DNA from: an uncultured bacterium
Lineage (GTDB): Bacteria; Patescibacteriota; CALEFQ01
Length of the DNA stretch: 8,623 nucleotides
Assembly (NCBI GenBank): GCA_937877125.1
Contig: CALEFQ010000010.1
Coordinates: forward strand, 1-8,623
Direction of reading: 5' to 3'
The stretch's first letter is position 1, and every line of letters starts with the position of its first letter. The notes beneath the pieces are model-generated. The model saw only the letters and a list, made by a program, of their open reading frames with translations, had not been told where the DNA came from and did not search any database. Positions 5,530-8,623 of the stretch are shown here, piece after piece. The position numbers and the translations under genes are program-made.

Positions 5530-6646
5530 ACCTCACAAGCCGGATTACTTACTGTCAATGATAATCTTTATTTTGGTAGTTTTTGGTTTGGTCATGGTTT
5601 CTTCCGCCAGCGTCGTTCAATCATTCGAAAATACCGGTGATACTTATTACTATTTCCAACACCAGTTGCTCTGGGGGGTGATTGTCGGATTGGTCGCCAT
5701 GTTTGTTTTTACCCGGATTCCTTACGAAAAATACAAAAAACTCGGGGCGGCCATGCTAGTGACGATTTTTGCTTTGTTAGTTTTAGTGCTGATCCTGGGG
5801 CGGGAATTAGGCGGTTCGCGAAGCTGGATTTTTATCGGAACTTTTTCTTTTCAGCCGACGGAACTAATTAAGCTTTTGTTTGTGCTGTACTTGGCCGTCT
5901 GGTTTGAAAAGCGTCAGCGCCAAGTCACCAGTTTTCGCGAGGGTTTTTTGCCTTTCCTGGTTTTGCTGGCCGCGATCGCGATGTTCATTGCCCTGCAGCC
6001 TGATTTGGGCACGATGGGCGTCATCCTGTTGACGGCGGTGGTGGTTTTTTACGAAGCGGGAGGAAAATTGAGCCATATCCTTTCGCTATTAGTGGCTAGT
6101 ATTGCCGGCTTGTTTTTGATGTTGAAAATGTTTCCCCACGCGGCCCAACGTTTTACTGCATTCTTGCACCCGGAGCTTGATCCCCAAGGCGTCGGCTACC
6201 AGATCAACCAGGCGGTGATGGCCCTTGGTTCGGGCGGGTTTTTCGGCTTAGGGCTCGGTAACAGCCGTCAAAAATTCAATTATTTGCCCGAAGCTTCCGG
6301 AGATTCAATTTTTGCGATTATCGGGGAAGAATTAGGCTTTGTTTTCGCGCTGATTTTGATTGCCTTGTTTGTGCTGATCGCGATCCGGGGTTTTCGGATT
6401 GCCCGGCAGACGGAAGACGTCTTTGGGAAGCTCGTGGCCGCCGGGATTACCGCCTGGATTGTTTTTCAGGCTTTTTTCAATATCGCTGGCATCCTAAATC
6501 TGATCCCATTCAGCGGGATTCCTTTGCCGTTGATTAGTTATGGCGGATCAGCTATGGTAGTGACGTTGGCGGCGCTGGGAATTTTGCTGAATATTTCCCG
6601 CTATACTGTCGAGGCCGCTCGAGCGGACCGGCGGCGTTTTATCTAA
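5519..6646 (+). CDS. ftsW: FtsW, SEDS-family peptidoglycan polymerase
   Basis: FtsW is the membrane glycosyltransferase that polymerises lipid II at the division septum, working with a class B penicillin-binding protein. The 375 residues contain about ten hydrophobic segments (first at about 10-34). SEDS signatures seen are FQPTEL (111-116), QPDLGT (160-165), the DPQGVGYQINQAVMALGSGG loop (221-240), GLGLGNSRQKFNYLPEAS (243-260) followed by GDSIFAIIGEELG (261-273; Asp262 is the candidate catalytic Asp of the extracellular loop), and IPLPLISYGGSA (334-345) near the C-terminus. Length is slightly short but complete. RodA is the alternative, but LPEAxxDxIFAIIGEE and LPLISYGGS within a murD/murG setting favour FtsW. 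The ATG at 5519 lies inside the end of the ATP-grasp gene. The short cytoplasmic N-terminus (MLPKPHKPDY) is typical. Confidence 0.93.
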   Translation: MLPKPHKPDYLLSMIIFILVVFGLVMVSSASVVQSFENTGDTYYYFQHQLLWGVIVGLVAMFVFTRIPYEKYKKLGAAMLVTIFALLVLVLILGRELGGSRSWIFIGTFSFQPTELIKLLFVLYLAVWFEKRQRQVTSFREGFLPFLVLLAAIAMFIALQPDLGTMGVILLTAVVVFYEAGGKLSHILSLLVASIAGLFLMLKMFPHAAQRFTAFLHPELDPQGVGYQINQAVMALGSGGFFGLGLGNSRQKFNYLPEASGDSIFAIIGEELGFVFALILIALFVLIAIRGFRIARQTEDVFGKLVAAGITAWIVFQAFFNIAGILNLIPFSGIPLPLISYGGSAMVVTLAALGILLNISRYTVEAARADRRRFI

Positions 6647-6664
6647 ATACATAACTATTAAAAC

Positions 6665-8404
6665 ATGGCTGCATTATCACGAGAGGCCAGGGAATATTCT
6701 AAAGTCTTTTTCCCTAATGAGAGAAAACAAATGGCAGCTGAAGTTAAACAGGAGCGCCGGCAGCAAAAAGAAAATCGCGAAGAAAAACGATCGGAAATAG
6801 CTGATTTGGAAAACCAAGCTAAAAATAAAACCTTAAAGGCTGAAGTTGTCGCGGCTAAAATTGACGCTATTAAAAAAAAACTGGAGGAAAAGCACAGTAG
6901 CATTATGAGAAGAGTTTTTAATTTTATTAAAATTCGTAATTTGCGGCAAGAGTTATCTCTAACCCAGGGTAAGATGGACATATTTCGTAAAGAGATACAG
7001 GATTTGCAAGAGACTATTACCGCCTTAAACGAAGAAACAAATAGTCGGCAGTTTTTGTCTGATTTGCAAGCAAAGCTTGACGATTTTTATCAGCAGCAAG
7101 AAAGATCTTGGAATGAATATCGTAGTAACTGGAAACAGAGAGACCTAGCGACAGTCATGAAAAAGTATGAAGTATTCTGTCTCCATGGCTTTTTATTGTT
7201 TACCCCTCTTGGTAATACCGTCATCAAAAAAGATATACCATGGGAAGATAAACTTAAAATTGTGATCAGTCTCAAGCCGGCAATCGCGGCTTCAACATTC
7301 CGGCCCGGGGGCGGTGAAGAATTCCCTGGGGATATCGGAGTAATTCTTAAAAGTGGTGAAATAAAGAGCGCTTACCCGTCAGATTCAAGTTCGGTGGCTA
7401 TTAAAAGAGGTAAACGTGTTCATCGAAACGGAGGGCAACAATATAGCTTGCTACCCAAAAGACAGCAAGAACCTGATATGGAAAAGAATATTGAGCATGC
7501 AATAAGAGAGAGAGGGAAAAACTATAACGAATTAGTGGTATCAGAGCCAGAAGTGGCCGGGCTTTTTATCCGTGAAGGTATGCGTTATGATAATGCTATC
7601 TATCTGTCTCGCCGATATAATCTGCCGATATATCTGATAAAAAAAGAGGGCGTTTTTTCTTGCAAAATTAGTAATAAAAATCATGAGCTAATAGTTGCTG
7701 ATCAAGTTATGCCAGACGAGATAATCGATACGAAATTCACGGTTTCTCCTGCAGTTCGTCAGATAATGCAAATAGAAGTTTTTGAAAACCGTCCTTTTGA
7801 TGCTATCGCTTTAGGAATAAAAGAAGCGGCCTACTTTGATAGTTTTGCAGAAGGTCAGCTATTATTTGAAAAAATGCGACTACTTAATCATCCGGAAAAG
7901 ACACTTTCATCTTTGCCGTCAGACCGTATAGAACGCTTGTATACTCAGCATTTTTTGGTATATGACAAAATTCTCTATCATAAAAGTGGAAACTTGTGGG
8001 AAGGCCATTCTGCCGGAGGGGCGAGAAAGGTGGTTCTAGGTAAGGAAATTATTGTTAAGACTAGGATTGGACATACGTCATGGCTGGAACTTTCTCGGTC
8101 ATTCACCTCGTTCGAAGATTATTTAATAGGGTGCTCTAATTTATTGATGGAAATCAAAGAAAAATTGGAGAAAATCCCTAATTTTTCTAGAGAAAAACAG
8201 TTCCTGCAAGATCAATGTCGGCAGGTATCTTTTCATATATATGGGTTTAGTGAGAGAGCAAAGCAATCTGGAAATGATTTAATCGCTCAAAAAGCGAAGA
8301 GTCTAGCGTCTAAGATTGTTTCTGATGAGCAATACCAGGATTATAAAAGACGCCGTGTTGATAAAAATGGTCATTTTGTTATCACTAAAGCTGATCTTGA
8401 ATGA
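6665..8404 (+). CDS. Unrecognised 579-residue coiled-coil protein, AT-rich, inserted between ftsW and murG
   Basis: I do not recognise the family. Residues about 18-80 and 93-150 are rich in Lys, Glu, Gln and Arg with heptad-like spacing, predicting two coiled-coil segments around a short basic stretch (IMRRVFNFIKIRNLR, 80-94). The remainder looks globular, with blocks KYEVFCLHGF (167-176), LKPAIAASTFRPG (203-215), GDIGVILKSGEI (222-233), YNELVVSEPEVAGLFI (287-302), NLPIYLIKKEGV (319-330), and a further helical C-terminal part ending in basic KRRR (561-564). No signal peptide or membrane segment is seen, so it is probably cytoplasmic. Base composition is clearly lower in GC than its neighbours: hand counts give 17 of 60 at 7621-7680 and 19 of 60 at 8101-8160, against 31 of 60 at 8461-8520 in murG. 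This suggests acquisition. It begins 18 nt after ftsW without a clear ribosome site (ATG at 6731 is an alternative start) and ends in an ATGA overlap with murG. Confidence 0.8.
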   Translation: MAALSREAREYSKVFFPNERKQMAAEVKQERRQQKENREEKRSEIADLENQAKNKTLKAEVVAAKIDAIKKKLEEKHSSIMRRVFNFIKIRNLRQELSLTQGKMDIFRKEIQDLQETITALNEETNSRQFLSDLQAKLDDFYQQQERSWNEYRSNWKQRDLATVMKKYEVFCLHGFLLFTPLGNTVIKKDIPWEDKLKIVISLKPAIAASTFRPGGGEEFPGDIGVILKSGEIKSAYPSDSSSVAIKRGKRVHRNGGQQYSLLPKRQQEPDMEKNIEHAIRERGKNYNELVVSEPEVAGLFIREGMRYDNAIYLSRRYNLPIYLIKKEGVFSCKISNKNHELIVADQVMPDEIIDTKFTVSPAVRQIMQIEVFENRPFDAIALGIKEAAYFDSFAEGQLLFEKMRLLNHPEKTLSSLPSDRIERLYTQHFLVYDKILYHKSGNLWEGHSAGGARKVVLGKEIIVKTRIGHTSWLELSRSFTSFEDYLIGCSNLLMEIKEKLEKIPNFSREKQFLQDQCRQVSFHIYGFSERAKQSGNDLIAQKAKSLASKIVSDEQYQDYKRRRVDKNGHFVITKADLE

Positions 8405-8623
8405 GAAAATATGTTAGGATTTTATTGACCGGCGGAGGGACGGGCGGACATGTCCTGCCGATTTTGGCGGTGGTCAATGAATTGCGGAAAATCGGGACGG
8501 AGCGGGGCCTTGATTTCACTTTTTTGCACATCGGCACCAATCCGGAGCGAGAACGGGACCTGGTCGAAAAATTCCATATCAAGTATGACCATGTGGCCGC
8601 CGGCAAGATTCGCCGTTATTTCT
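8401..8623 (+). CDS. murG: MurG, N-terminal part (runs off the right edge)
   Basis: MurG is the membrane-associated glycosyltransferase that moves GlcNAc from UDP-GlcNAc to lipid I, making lipid II, the substrate of FtsW. The 74 visible residues start with MRKYVRILLTGGGTGGHVLP; the glycine-rich GGGTGGHxxP (11-20) is the diagnostic acceptor-side loop, and His17 is the conserved residue of that motif. FLHIGTNPERERDLVEKF follows, where most MurG proteins have a similar G-T-x-x-x-x-E pattern. The ATG at 8401 overlaps the preceding stop codon (ATGA), so translation is likely coupled to the unknown upstream gene. The C-terminal UDP-GlcNAc-binding half is outside the window. Confidence 0.95.
   Translation, partial: MRKYVRILLTGGGTGGHVLPILAVVNELRKIGTERGLDFTFLHIGTNPERERDLVEKFHIKYDHVAAGKIRRYF

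Noticed and set aside
5519..6646. SEDS protein as RodA rather than FtsW
   Set aside because: Motifs and the position between murD and murG favour FtsW; RodA is usually encoded with mreBCD/mrdA genes.
8395..8410. Reading UGA as glycine (as in some CPR lineages)
   Set aside because: The only UGA stop among the genes (8402-8404) forms a normal ATGA overlap with murG, all other genes stop with TAA, and no conserved block needs UGA read-through.

Overview
The window looks like a piece of a streamlined bacterial genome, most likely from the Candidate Phyla Radiation (Patescibacteria, Parcubacteria-like). I infer this from the tightly packed and overlapping genes, the scarcity of clear Shine-Dalgarno sites, the divergent cell-wall enzymes, and the short low-complexity repeats at gene junctions. 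The standard genetic code fits every gene. The phylum is an inference; no marker gene for taxonomy is present.

Layout, left to right. Positions 1-641 hold the C-terminal part of an N-acyl-D-amino-acid deacylase. A 15-bp tandem repeat (637-681) follows, then an NlpC/P60 cysteine peptidase with an SH3-like front part (763-1362, 5' end uncertain), then a divergent MurD-type amide ligase (1392-2837) ending at a hairpin terminator. On the minus strand at 2872-3021 lies a 49-residue LysW-like zinc-ribbon protein. A 95-bp divergent control region (3022-3116) contains overlapping candidate promoters and a 19-bp inverted repeat built of 7-bp units. Rightwards from it runs one apparent operon: a threonine-synthase-like PLP enzyme (3117-4148), a biotin-carboxylase-type ATP-grasp ligase (4141-5529), FtsW (5519-6646), an unrecognised AT-rich coiled-coil protein (6665-8404), and the start of MurG (8401 to the edge). 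The first three genes overlap by 8 and 11 nt, and the last two by 4 nt.

The backbone murD-ftsW-murG is the usual order of the division and cell wall (dcw) cluster, so the window is a dcw cluster with unusual cargo. The left part (D-amino-acid deacylase, NlpC/P60 peptidase, MurD-like ligase) reads as cutting, deacylating and building muropeptides. The middle part places an amino-acid-making or amino-acid-altering PLP enzyme and an ATP-grasp ligase in translational coupling with the lipid II polymerase FtsW. Beside them is a LysW-family protein, whose relatives carry amino acids, but this one lacks the usual C-terminal Glu.

The most interesting hypothesis is a lineage-specific peptidoglycan-peptide modification system: the PLP enzyme makes a special amino acid, the ATP-grasp enzyme attaches it, and a MurD variant has an altered amino-acid pocket. 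This is inference from context and motifs, not demonstrated.
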